DNA of 64,000 nt from Candidatus Binatia bacterium (GTDB lineage Bacteria > Desulfobacterota > Binatia > UBA9968 > JAJDTQ01), in the NCBI GenBank assembly GCA_951813575.1, contig OX638375.1, forward strand, positions 1,561,042 through 1,625,041, written 5' to 3'. The notes below the pieces were generated by a model. The model was not told the origin of the DNA and did no database searches. It saw nothing but the letters and a program-made list of their open reading frames with translations. Made by a program: the position numbers and the translations under genes. Within the stretch, counting starts at the first letter, position 1; each line of letters starts with the position of its first letter. Shown piece by piece: positions 54,762-62,833 of the stretch.

Positions 54762-55946
54762 ATGCTGGGCGTCCTCTCCGCGGCCGTGTTCGTCTTCCTG
54801 ATCGCCGCCGGGCTGCTCGGCACCCAGGAAGAGCCTTTGGCGAACATCCTGCCCGCTTTCGTGTGGGTGGCCTGGTGGGTCGGCCTTGGTTTCGTATGCG
54901 CGCTGGCGGGGAACGTCTGGCCGGCCATCAACCCATGGGCGGCGGTGCCGGCACTATTTCCCGCGGGCTTGGGAGGCACCGTCCGGCCGGTCCCTTCATC
55001 GCTGGGCGTTTGGCCGGCGGTGTTCCTCTACCTGTGCTTCGCCTGGGCCGAGCTGGTATGGCCGGACAATACCGCGCCCGCGAGCCTCGCGTGCGCCATC
55101 CTGGTCTACAGCGCCGTCACCTGGGCCGGGATGACGAGGTACGGCGTCGAGCCGTGGCTGAAGTGCGGCGAGACCTTCTCCATCGTCTTCGGCCTGTTCG
55201 GCCGCTTCGCTCCCCTCACCCGGACCTCCGAGGGAAGGCTGCTGCTGCGCCACTACGGCTCCGGGTTGGCGGACGGCGGGACGGTGCCGGCCTCCATGAT
55301 GGTGCTGGTGGTGACGCTGCTGGCCACGGTGAGCTTCGACGGCTTTCTCCACACGCCGGTGTGGGCGCGGTTATATTCCACGGCCTCACACGCGTTGTAC
55401 GATCTCGGCTGGACCCATCTCCTGGGCCACACCGGCGCACGCACCCTGGTCTTCACCGGGGGACTTGTGCTGGCGCCGCTCTGCTTCGTGGCCCTGTTCC
55501 TGGCGACCTGCGGGCTCACGGCGGCGCTGGAGAGCCGCCGGGACGGCACGCGCCGCAGCGCGGCCGAGGTTGCCTCCTCGTACGTGTTGACGCTGGTGCC
55601 CATCGCCATCGCCTATCACCTGGCGCACTACCTGCTGCTGTTGGTGATCGAGGGACAACTCCTCTACGGCCACATCTCGGACCCCTTCGGGGTGGGCTGG
55701 GACCTCTTCGGCACGGCCGGCGTAACGCCGGACCCGACCGTGGTGGACGCCCGGTTCCTGTGGCTGTTCTCGCTCTTCGTCATCGTGGCGGGCCATGTCA
55801 TCGCGGTGTGGCTTGCCCATCGGGCGGCGCACCGCGGCCAGGCCGGCAGACCGCCGGTTTCGCCGCAACTGCCCATGCTGATCCTCATGGTCGGCTACAC
55901 CGTCTTCAGCCTGTGGATCATCGGCCAGCCCATCGTCGAAGTCTGA
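54762..55946 (+). CDS. polytopic membrane protein, fenitrothion hydrolase-like C-terminal part
   Basis: A 394-residue protein with about nine to ten membrane helices, in the same frame as the small gene before it. Without the TGA at 54699 the joined protein would be 495 residues, close to the length I recall for this family. The intervening codons (54702-54761) read without stops as a plausible linker. ATG 54762 has GGGAGG directly abutting it, too close for efficient initiation. Family substrates are unclear; the hydrolase name comes from a pesticide-degrading member. Confidence 0.7.
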   Translation: MLGVLSAAVFVFLIAAGLLGTQEEPLANILPAFVWVAWWVGLGFVCALAGNVWPAINPWAAVPALFPAGLGGTVRPVPSSLGVWPAVFLYLCFAWAELVWPDNTAPASLACAILVYSAVTWAGMTRYGVEPWLKCGETFSIVFGLFGRFAPLTRTSEGRLLLRHYGSGLADGGTVPASMMVLVVTLLATVSFDGFLHTPVWARLYSTASHALYDLGWTHLLGHTGARTLVFTGGLVLAPLCFVALFLATCGLTAALESRRDGTRRSAAEVASSYVLTLVPIAIAYHLAHYLLLLVIEGQLLYGHISDPFGVGWDLFGTAGVTPDPTVVDARFLWLFSLFVIVAGHVIAVWLAHRAAHRGQAGRPPVSPQLPMLILMVGYTVFSLWIIGQPIVEV

Positions 55947-55953
55947 GAAAGCA

Positions 55954-55984
55954 AAAGGGGCCTTTCTTTCCGAGAGACCCCTTT
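55954..55984. terminator. bidirectional terminator-like hairpin
   Basis: A 7-bp stem AAAGGGG / CCCCTTT with flanking A and T bases and a 17-base loop, lying in the 75-base gap between the membrane-protein gene and the convergent Hsp20 gene. It would act for both. Confidence 0.65.
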
Positions 55985-56021
55985 GCCGTGTCTGTACCGT
56001 ATGCCCGATCGGGCCCGCGGC

Positions 56022-56474
56022 TCAGCCGTGCTCGACGGCCGGCGCCTCGCCCCCTTCGCTCCGGACGGGGACCTTGCGTCCCACCGCCTCGACTGGCAGC
56101 GGCACCCGGACCTCGGCCACGCCGTTCTTGTACCGGGCCTCGATCTTGCCGGCGTCGATACCGTTGGGCAGCCTCACCGCGCGCTCGAACCTGCCGTGGA
56201 AAGTCTCCTTGTAGTACTGGTCCTTCTCCTCGGCCTTCCGTTCGCCCTTGATGGTCAGAACTCTTCCTTCCACCTGGATGTCCAGGTCCTTCGGGTCCAC
56301 TCCCGGCAGATCGAGCCGGAAGACGTAGTGACCGTCGCTGGTGTATGCGTCCATCGGAGGCTTCCAGCCGGCGTCCCGCTCGCGGCGCCCCAGGAATCGG
56401 TCGAGCACGGCATCCAGGTCGCGGTGTCCGCCGAATACGAACGGATGCCGTCGTGTCACTTCATGTCCCAACAT
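56022..56474 (-). CDS. small heat shock protein (Hsp20/alpha-crystallin)
   Basis: A 150-residue sHsp that holds unfolding proteins. The alpha-crystallin domain spans about residues 42-135: DGHYVFRLDLPGVDPKDLDI, EGRVLTIKGERK, FERAVRLPNGIDAGKIEARY and the GVAEVRVPL strand. ATG 56474 is chosen for its GGAGG at 8-base spacing; an upstream in-frame start at 56525 lacks support. It is divergent from the TctC gene at 56713. Confidence 0.92.
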   Translation of the reverse strand: MLGHEVTRRHPFVFGGHRDLDAVLDRFLGRRERDAGWKPPMDAYTSDGHYVFRLDLPGVDPKDLDIQVEGRVLTIKGERKAEEKDQYYKETFHGRFERAVRLPNGIDAGKIEARYKNGVAEVRVPLPVEAVGRKVPVRSEGGEAPAVEHG

Positions 56475-56712
56475 TTTCCATACCTCCTTCCCTGAAACCC
56501 CTTGCTGCATTTGCAGCAGTGCCATTCATCGATGTCTTGGAGCTCCTGTCACAAGGAAAAGGTAAGCATCGAAACCACTCGGGTCAACGGTGTTTCGGGC
56601 GGTTATTTCAACATGCCTGAGGAGGCGTTGTCGTCGTTGACACTTTCGTTGGCCCGACCCTATAATGCGGCCGTCTCGCATCGACCGCACAACCGCAGTA
56701 TTGGAGGGTGAC

Positions 56713-57687
56713 ATGAAGAGGACCTTTGCCGCCGTTATCGCCGCCTTCGGCCTCATCGTATTCGCCAACACCGTTCATGCCGATTTCCCCAACCGGGACA
56801 TCACGATTCTCGTGCACGCCTCGCCCGGAGGCGGTTTCGATGCCATCGCCAGGGCCCTGGGCCGCTACATGAAACCCTTCATACCGAAGAACGTCGACGT
56901 CATCGTCAAGAACGTCGTGGGCGCCGGCGGCATCACCGGGACCGTCGCCATGTACCGCGCCAAGCCCAACGGCTACACCATCGGGCACATCTACGCCGAC
57001 GGGATGCTGGGGACCCAGATGATCCGGAGCAACGTCGGTTATGACATCGACAAGTTCACCTGGCTGGCGGTGGTGAGCTCGCAGGAGGCGGAAGCGTTGC
57101 TGGTCCGCCGCGAATCGAAGTATCGAACCGTCGAGGATCTGCAGAAGGCCAAGCGGGTGACCTGGGGAGTGGAGGGCATCGGCATCGCGCGCTGGGTCCA
57201 CGCGTTTCTGGCCGCCAACGAGCTCAAGATCCCGTTCGACGTGGTGGCGGGCTACGGCGGTACCGGAGAGACGCTGCCGGGCCTGCTTCGAGGCGACTTC
57301 GACGTGTTCACGCAACCCATCGACCATCCCTCCACGCTGCCGTTCCTCCGGTCGGGCGAAATCGTGCCCATCGTCAACCTCGGCGAATCCCGCGCCAAGA
57401 ACGCCCCGGATACGCCCACGGCCATCGAGCTGGGTTACAAGAACCTTATCGTGAAGGTGTTTCGCGCCATGGTCGGGCCTCCGGGACTGTCCAAGGACCT
57501 CCACAAGCAGTGGGAGGACATCCTGTTGAAGACCATGAACAGCAAGCCGTACAAGGATTGGGCGGCGTCATTCGGCATCCCGCTGGTGCCGGGAGACGGC
57601 TCCAAGGCGGCCGGCGACATGAAGGTGTTCGTGGACCTGTACAGCAAGTACCGTCAGCCCATGCTGGACGCGCTCAACAAGAAATAG
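56713..57687 (+). CDS. TctC-type (Bug family) solute-binding protein
   Basis: A 324-residue periplasmic receptor with a clear signal peptide ending at HADFPN. Landmarks: ITILVHASPGGGFDAIARAL and VKNVVGAGGITGTVAMY, typical of tripartite tricarboxylate transporter receptors. GGAGGG precedes ATG 56713. No TctA/TctB adjoins. It is followed at 63 bases by a DUF3891 gene and is possibly co-transcribed with it. Confidence 0.9.
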   Translation: MKRTFAAVIAAFGLIVFANTVHADFPNRDITILVHASPGGGFDAIARALGRYMKPFIPKNVDVIVKNVVGAGGITGTVAMYRAKPNGYTIGHIYADGMLGTQMIRSNVGYDIDKFTWLAVVSSQEAEALLVRRESKYRTVEDLQKAKRVTWGVEGIGIARWVHAFLAANELKIPFDVVAGYGGTGETLPGLLRGDFDVFTQPIDHPSTLPFLRSGEIVPIVNLGESRAKNAPDTPTAIELGYKNLIVKVFRAMVGPPGLSKDLHKQWEDILLKTMNSKPYKDWAASFGIPLVPGDGSKAAGDMKVFVDLYSKYRQPMLDALNKK

Positions 57688-57750
57688 CCGGACCACGCGG
57701 GCCGGAGGTGCGAAGAGGCGCCGCCGGACCAGGCCAGGAGAAGATTCGCC

Positions 57751-58596
57751 ATGATGGTCAATCCTTACAACGATTCGCAGTTGATGCTGGCGCTGCAGTT
57801 CGACCACTCCCGGGTGGCGGGCTTCTTCGCCGCCCACTGGGGCAACGAGGAGTTCGACCGCCCCGAGCCGTACGCCTCGGTGGTGCTGGCGGCCCAGGAA
57901 CACGATCACGGCTGGTGGGAATGGGAGATGAAGCCGTCCACGCTGAACGACGAGAACCTCCCCATGGACTACCACGACGGCAGCTTCAAGTTCCTCGGTC
58001 AGCTCAGGCTGGACTTCTACAAGAACGCGGTGGACAACGTGCTCCAGCGTGACCCCTACGCGGCCATGCTGATTGCCATGCACGGGGTGGCGCTCATGAA
58101 CGCGGGTTACGGCAAATACACCCATCCGCCCGATCGCACCGCCGACCCGCGGGTGCGCGCCTATGTCGACCACCAGGAAGAGTTGAGGAAACGGCTGGCC
58201 GTGGAGCTGGGCGAAACCGAAGAGTTCAGGGACTACGCCTCCGAGGAACAGATCTGGACCAACTACGAGTACATCGAGGTCTTCGATCAGCTCGCCCAGT
58301 ACGTCTGCAACCGCTATCCCCTGAACAGCAAGAAGCGGAAGCTCGGGCCCAGCGACACCCTTGGCGATGTGGACGTTCCCCGCAAGAAAGGCGCCAAGCC
58401 CGTACACCTGCACATCGACACGGTGGCCGAGCACCGCGCCATCGTCGACCCGTACCCGTTCGCGGTGGATCCGTTGGTGTTCAGCTTCCCGGCGCGGTTG
58501 GTACCCAACCGGCGCTACAGCGATCCGGACGACTTCCTGAGCGAGTTCTACCGGGCCGAGCGGATAACCGTCACCCACACGCTCTCTTCGAGTTGA
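57751..58596 (+). CDS. DUF3891 family protein
   Basis: A 281-residue soluble protein of the DUF3891 family. Recognisable features are the histidine-rich N-terminal half, including QFDHSRVAGFFAAHWG, AAQEHDHGWWEWE and AMLIAMHGV, which suggests a metal site like HD-type hydrolases. Its function is unknown. AGGAGA precedes the tandem ATG codons. It lies downstream of a TctC receptor gene and ends just before a strong hairpin. Confidence 0.8.
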   Translation: MMVNPYNDSQLMLALQFDHSRVAGFFAAHWGNEEFDRPEPYASVVLAAQEHDHGWWEWEMKPSTLNDENLPMDYHDGSFKFLGQLRLDFYKNAVDNVLQRDPYAAMLIAMHGVALMNAGYGKYTHPPDRTADPRVRAYVDHQEELRKRLAVELGETEEFRDYASEEQIWTNYEYIEVFDQLAQYVCNRYPLNSKKRKLGPSDTLGDVDVPRKKGAKPVHLHIDTVAEHRAIVDPYPFAVDPLVFSFPARLVPNRRYSDPDDFLSEFYRAERITVTHTLSSS

Positions 58597-58601
58597 ACGG
58601 A

Positions 58602-58640
58602 CCGGCGTACCGGACAGGCCGGCCCCGTCCGGTACGCCGG
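58602..58640. terminator. hairpin between convergent genes
   Basis: A perfect 14-bp stem CCGGCGTACCGGAC / GTCCGGTACGCCGG with an 11-base loop, starting 6 bases after the DUF3891 stop and ending 8 bases before the stop of the convergent repeat-protein gene. No U-run follows. It is likely to terminate transcription from both sides or protect the mRNA end. Confidence 0.65.
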
Positions 58641-58647
58641 AGACAGC

Positions 58648-59808
58648 TCAGGAATCGGACAGCAGCCGCACTCCGTAGAGCCTGGACTCGGGCACTACCA
58701 GCCTCTCCCACACCTCGCCCGCGTCGTGGCTGGCGTACACCGACCCATCGGTATAGCCGATGACCACGGTATCGGGATCGCCGGGATGAACCGCCACGCA
58801 ACTCGTCATGTGCGCGTGTCCCTGCGGCAACCCCCCTTCCAGCCGGCGCCACGTCGCCCCGCGGTCGTCGCTGCGAAGGATGGCGGACTTGGCGCCGCCC
58901 AGTTCCTCCGAGGTGTCGCGGCTAAAGCGAATGGTGTTGTACGGACCCGGACGCACCGTGCGGTAACCCTTCCAGGAGGTGGGGCCGTTCTCCGCGGCGC
59001 CCAGGAAAATACGTTCCGGGACGGTGGGATGGATGTCGAACGGAATGGCGTAGGAACGTCCCATGTCGTATTCCAGCTTGCGCCAGGACACGCCGCCGTC
59101 GTCGGTGCGGTAGGTGCCGATGCCGGTGGTGGCGTACAACGTATCGAGGCTGGCGGGATCCCGCCTCACCCAATGCACATCGCGGTAAACCCGTCCGTCC
59201 TCGTGGGCGCCCATCTGGTACGGCAGCCGGCCCGACGGGTCGTTGTACTCCGGATAGGACGCCTCGCTCGACGGTCCGCTGATGTCCTCCCAGGTCTCGC
59301 CCCTGTCGCGGCTTCGCGCCACGCCGCCCTCCTCCACTCCCACCACGACCTCGTCCGGCACCCGGCTGTCCAGTACGATGCAGCGGATGTGCGGCGTGTG
59401 GGGCGGCGGCGGGAACGTCCAGCGGGCGTAGTCCTCGAGCTTCCGGAAGGCGGTCAGCTCGCGAAACGACCGTCCGCCGTCCTCGCTCGCGTAAACCGCC
59501 GCCGGCAGCGTGCCCACGTATATCTCCTCGGGCCGGGTGGGGTGAGACTGCATGGTCCAGATGTCCCGGTAGTCGAGTCCGCCGGAAGGGATCCACTTCC
59601 AGCTCTCTCCGCCGTCCTCGCTCGTATGCATCTCCGTGCTCGTGGCGGCATAGAGCCGATTGGGATCTCCCGCGTCCCGGGCCACCTCCCGCAGCACCTC
59701 GCCGTCCAGCACGCGATCCAATACTTCCACCTGCCTGGAGCGGCCGTCCCAATGACAGCGCACCAGATGATCGGCGGTCAACAGAAACATCTTCAAATCT
59801 GCTCCCAT
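58648..59808 (-). CDS. Asp-box (BNR/sialidase-type) repeat protein
   Basis: A 386-residue beta-propeller-like protein with repeated Asp-box motifs S-x-D-x-G-x-x-W: TSEDGGESWKW, ASEDGGRSF, SRDRGETWEDI, TDDGGVSWRK, RSDDRGATWRRL and ASHDAGEVWERL. Each is preceded by a repeat strand. Such VPS10/sortilin-like or photosystem-stability-like proteins bind ligands; no sialidase catalytic residues can be named. GGAGG precedes ATG 59808. No signal peptide is seen, suggesting cytosolic location. Confidence 0.85.
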   Translation of the reverse strand: MGADLKMFLLTADHLVRCHWDGRSRQVEVLDRVLDGEVLREVARDAGDPNRLYAATSTEMHTSEDGGESWKWIPSGGLDYRDIWTMQSHPTRPEEIYVGTLPAAVYASEDGGRSFRELTAFRKLEDYARWTFPPPPHTPHIRCIVLDSRVPDEVVVGVEEGGVARSRDRGETWEDISGPSSEASYPEYNDPSGRLPYQMGAHEDGRVYRDVHWVRRDPASLDTLYATTGIGTYRTDDGGVSWRKLEYDMGRSYAIPFDIHPTVPERIFLGAAENGPTSWKGYRTVRPGPYNTIRFSRDTSEELGGAKSAILRSDDRGATWRRLEGGLPQGHAHMTSCVAVHPGDPDTVVIGYTDGSVYASHDAGEVWERLVVPESRLYGVRLLSDS

Positions 59809-59856
59809 GTCGTGACCTCCAAAGGCGGGGACCTGACTCTCAGGTGATTGAATGGA

Positions 59857-59933
59857 TGGTGGTCGCAGCAGGACTCGAACCTGCGGCCTCTTGCATGTGA
59901 GGCAAGCGCTCTAACCGGCTGAGCTATGCGACC
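59857..59933 (-). tRNA. tRNA-Val (anticodon CAC)
   Basis: A 77-base cloverleaf on the minus strand. The acceptor stem GGTCGCA pairs with TGCGACC, the D-arm contains AGCTCAG...GGTTAGAGC, the T-arm contains GGTTCGAGTCC, and the anticodon stem-loop is CTTGC-CTCACAT-GCAAG with anticodon CAC, which reads GUG (Val). The 3' CCA is encoded. It lies between the Asp-box protein gene and the selenoprotein candidate. Confidence 0.95.
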
Positions 59934-59992
59934 ACGATGGGTAGACCTTGACGTTTACCACCCTGAAAGGCGGGTTTCAATGCCGCGGCCGG

Positions 59993-60259
59993 TCATTCCC
60001 GCTCCTTCTGCCGCTGCTTGATGCGCTGGTTGAGGGACTGCAGGATACCGGCGTCAACCGCCGCGATGACGTCCACCGCGGCGTCCAGCTCTTCCTCCTT
60101 GAGTCCTGATTTCCTTGCGTCCGCAAGGCGGCGATCCACTCAGGGATCGCAGTTGCGGGTCATGGCCACGGCGAGGCCCAGAAAGATCTTCTCGCGCTCG
60201 CTGAGGCAATCAACGGCGTGGGCGTCGCGGTAGAACTGCCGGAAGTCTGCCTTTTTCAT
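59993..60259 (-). CDS. AhpD/carboxymuconolactone-decarboxylase-like selenoprotein candidate (CxxU)
   Basis: An 88-codon frame with one internal TGA (codon 40, at 60140-60142). Before it stand M-K-K-A-D-F ... EREKIFLGLAVAMTRNCDP; after it VDRRLADARKSGLKEEELDA continues with a normal amphipathic end to the TGA at 59993. The pattern NCDP-U-V...LADARKSG with EEEL matches the AhpD-like domain, where the redox motif is C-x-x-C. TGA replaces the second Cys, giving CxxU. A perfect 6-bp hairpin with loop GGAC follows at +12 to +27 after the TGA, in the range of bacterial SECIS elements. Likely a redox selenoprotein. Reading TGA as stop would give only a 39-residue fragment. Confidence 0.8.
60113..60128 (-). 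promoter_or_regulatory. candidate bacterial SECIS hairpin
   Basis: Stem CCTTGC / GCAAGG with the tetraloop GGAC, starting 12 bases after the internal TGA. The apical loop begins with two G, and the loop's first base is at +18, which matches the known bacterial SECIS rule (a guanosine in the first two loop positions, roughly 16-37 bases after the UGA). It would recruit SelB and Sec-tRNA. A weaker outer pairing (GAT / ATC) is possible. Confidence 0.65.
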
Positions 60260-60315
60260 GAACTCTGTCTCCTTGTTTGCTGTCCCAGCTTCATGGACGC
60301 AGCGCCGGCGGATAT

Positions 60316-60723
60316 TCAGCCCCGGGCCATCTCCATGATCACGTCGTAGTGGGCGTCGCTCACGGGAACGAACGAAAGACGGCCCAGACGGAACAGGTCG
60401 AAGCCTTCGAGCTTGGGGTTGAGCTTCATCTCGGCCAGCGACACCTCACGAGCCAAGGGCTTGCCCACCTTGATGTCGAACACCAGGAGCCTGGGGGCGT
60501 CCTTCTCGGGGTCGGGATAGGCGCCGGTGGTGGCGGTGCCCAGGCCCATGCAGATTCTCTCCCCGCCCGTGTGATAGATGATGCAGCGGTCGCCCTTCTT
60601 CACGGTCTTGAGGTGCTTGAGGGCGAGATTGTTCTTGATGCCGTCCCAGATCGTCGTCTTGTCCCGCTGGAGATCCGCAAAGGAATAAACGCTGGGCTCG
60701 GTCTTGAGCAGCCAGTTTGCCAT
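60316..60723 (-). CDS. EVE-domain protein
   Basis: A 135-residue EVE (PUA-like) domain protein, a family that binds modified nucleic acid bases. The N-terminal MANWLLKTEPSVYSFADLQR and WDGIKNNLALKHL are family signatures, as is GDRCIIYHTGGE. AAGGAGG precedes ATG 60723. It is convergent with no gene; the selenoprotein candidate lies 56 bases downstream on the same strand. Confidence 0.93.
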   Translation of the reverse strand: MANWLLKTEPSVYSFADLQRDKTTIWDGIKNNLALKHLKTVKKGDRCIIYHTGGERICMGLGTATTGAYPDPEKDAPRLLVFDIKVGKPLAREVSLAEMKLNPKLEGFDLFRLGRLSFVPVSDAHYDVIMEMARG

Positions 60724-60856
60724 GGTAAGCCTCCTTGTTCTGCGCTGTCTTGAAGTACTGCAATCCAGCGTGCGGAGCAACAAGGGCTCCCGCGGACCAA
60801 CCGCCAGATCTTCCCTGTCGCTGTGGCGGACCGTGTCTCTATGATAAGAACCACAC

Positions 60857-61741
60857 ATGGCTGCGACACCCCGAAAGAAGAAGCCCAGAGACCGTCCGTT
60901 GCTGGGAGCGCACATGTCCATCGCGGGCGGGGTCCAGAACGCCCTCCATGCCGGGGAGAGCGTGGGCTGCGAGGCCATACAGATCTTCACCAAGTCCTCG
61001 CGGCAGTGGGCTTCGGCGCCTCTGAGCGAGGACGACATCCGCGCGTTCAAGGACACGCAAGAGGCCAGCGGCATCCACACCGTGGTGGCCCACGACTCCT
61101 ACCTGCTGAATCTCGGCGCCCCCGATACGGAGTTGCGAAAGAAATCCATCACGGCCTTCGTCGACGAGATGGAGCGCTGCGAGGCCCTGGCCATTCCCTA
61201 TCTCATCGCCCATCCCGGGGCGCACACGGGACAGGGAGAGCGGGCCGGCCTGCGTACCATCGCCCGTTCTCTAGACGCGATCCAACGACGCTGCCAAGGC
61301 TACAAGGTCAACGTCGCGCTGGAGATCACTGCCGGCCAGGGCACCAACCTGGGCTACCGGTTCGAGCAGATCAGCAACATCATCGACAGCGTCAAGATGA
61401 GCGATCGGCTGAGGGTATGCTTCGATACCGAGCACGCCTTCGCCGCCGGATACGACCTCCGCACCCGGGAGGGCTACGAAAGGACCTTTACCGAATTCGA
61501 TGAGAAGATCGGCATCGAGCTGCTCGCCGCATTCCACCTGAACGATTCGAAGAAGGAGCTCGACTGCCGGGTGGACCGCCACGAGATCATCGGCAAGGGA
61601 CACATCGGCCTGGAGCCTTTTCGCCTGCTGATGAACGACAAACGCTTCTTCGGCCTGCCCATGTGCCTGGAAACCCCCAAGGGCAAGGACCTCAAGGAGG
61701 ACCGGGAGACCCTGGAGCTGTTGCGGTCGTTCCGGAGCTGA
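60857..61741 (+). CDS. nfo: endonuclease IV
   Basis: A 294-residue AP endonuclease that incises DNA 5' to abasic sites in base excision repair. Zinc-site motifs are GAHMSIAGG, LLNLGAP, HPGAHTG, LEITAGQGTNLGY, CFDTEHAFAAGYD, FHLNDSK and RVDRHEIIGKGHIG, ending LETPKGK. All are intact and length is normal. It is divergent from the EVE-domain gene; both may act in DNA maintenance. Confidence 0.96.
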   Translation: MAATPRKKKPRDRPLLGAHMSIAGGVQNALHAGESVGCEAIQIFTKSSRQWASAPLSEDDIRAFKDTQEASGIHTVVAHDSYLLNLGAPDTELRKKSITAFVDEMERCEALAIPYLIAHPGAHTGQGERAGLRTIARSLDAIQRRCQGYKVNVALEITAGQGTNLGYRFEQISNIIDSVKMSDRLRVCFDTEHAFAAGYDLRTREGYERTFTEFDEKIGIELLAAFHLNDSKKELDCRVDRHEIIGKGHIGLEPFRLLMNDKRFFGLPMCLETPKGKDLKEDRETLELLRSFRS

Positions 61742-61912
61742 GCGCGAGGGCTGCCGTGTTCAACGGACTCACGCAGCAATGAACGCAGGCAGACCGATGA
61801 GGTATTGCCATTTCCTATGGATGTTCTTGCTCGCCGGCCCTACCTCTACACCAAGACAACCCAACCGACGTCGTTCCCGGGCGGGTTTGGCACAGTCCGC
61901 GGGGGGACAGTA

Positions 61913-62809
61913 GTGACCGACCGCTGCACCGATACATTTCTGTCCAAGCTGGTCGTGGTCGGCTCGTACCCGTTCGTCATTGCGCTGGGCTTCGCGCTCT
62001 ACATGGCCTTTACCCTAGGGGGCATGCCCATCGCTGCGGCCTCGTTTGCCGCGTTGCTGGTCGGTGCGGCTCTCATTACGCTGCACGAAATAATGCTGCC
62101 CTATCGAGCCGAGTGGCACCCGCCCGCAAGCGAGGTCAATGCCGACCTTCTGTTCATGGTAGTCGTGCAGGTCGCGCTTCCGTACTTTCTGGCTATCACC
62201 CTGGTAACCACGCTGTCCCGCTTCCTGACAACCGGAGAATTCACCGTTCACCGTCTCTGGCCTCATCATTTTCCCATTGCTGCACAAGCCTGCTTGATGT
62301 TGTTGGCCGCCGACTTTCCCAGGTATTGGCTGCATCGTGCGTTCCACAAGTACACGAGCATGTGGCAGTTCCACGCAGTTCATCACTCCCCGCACCGCCT
62401 GTATTGGTTGAACGTGGGCCGGTTCCACCCCATTGAAAAAGCGGTCCAGTATGTTGTCGACACGCTGCCGTTCGCGTTGATGGGGGTCGCCGAGGACGTG
62501 CTGGTCGCTTACTTCATCTTCTATGGTCTCAACGGTTTCTTTCAGCACTCCAACTGCAGGGTCCGGCTCGGCCCGATGAACTTCATCGTAAGCGGCCCGG
62601 AGCTTCACCGTTGGCACCACTCCGAGTTGGTGGAGGAATCGGACACGAACTTCGGCAACAACCTGATCATCTGGGACCTGTTGTTCGGAACCCGATTTCT
62701 TCCGCAAGAGCGGGAGGTTGGCCCCCTCGGTCTCATCAACCGCAATTACCCCATAGGGTTCTTCGTTCAGATGAAGACTCCATTCATACGGGGGCTGGAG
62801 AAAGGATAA
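61913..62809 (+). CDS. sterol desaturase / fatty acid hydroxylase-family membrane protein
   Basis: About 298 residues with several membrane spans and the diiron histidine clusters HRAFH (first), HAVHHS and HRWHH. ELHRWHHSEL and NFGNNLIIWDLLFGTRF are typical of bacterial members. These enzymes hydroxylate or desaturate sterols, hopanoids or carotenoids at the membrane. GTG 61913 follows GGGGGGA; upstream in-frame ATG 61817 would add 32 unconserved residues. It is followed by a GH3-type gene. Confidence 0.87.
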   Translation: MTDRCTDTFLSKLVVVGSYPFVIALGFALYMAFTLGGMPIAAASFAALLVGAALITLHEIMLPYRAEWHPPASEVNADLLFMVVVQVALPYFLAITLVTTLSRFLTTGEFTVHRLWPHHFPIAAQACLMLLAADFPRYWLHRAFHKYTSMWQFHAVHHSPHRLYWLNVGRFHPIEKAVQYVVDTLPFALMGVAEDVLVAYFIFYGLNGFFQHSNCRVRLGPMNFIVSGPELHRWHHSELVEESDTNFGNNLIIWDLLFGTRFLPQEREVGPLGLINRNYPIGFFVQMKTPFIRGLEKG

Positions 62810-62833
62810 CGGCACTTGGCGTCAATTGCGGAC

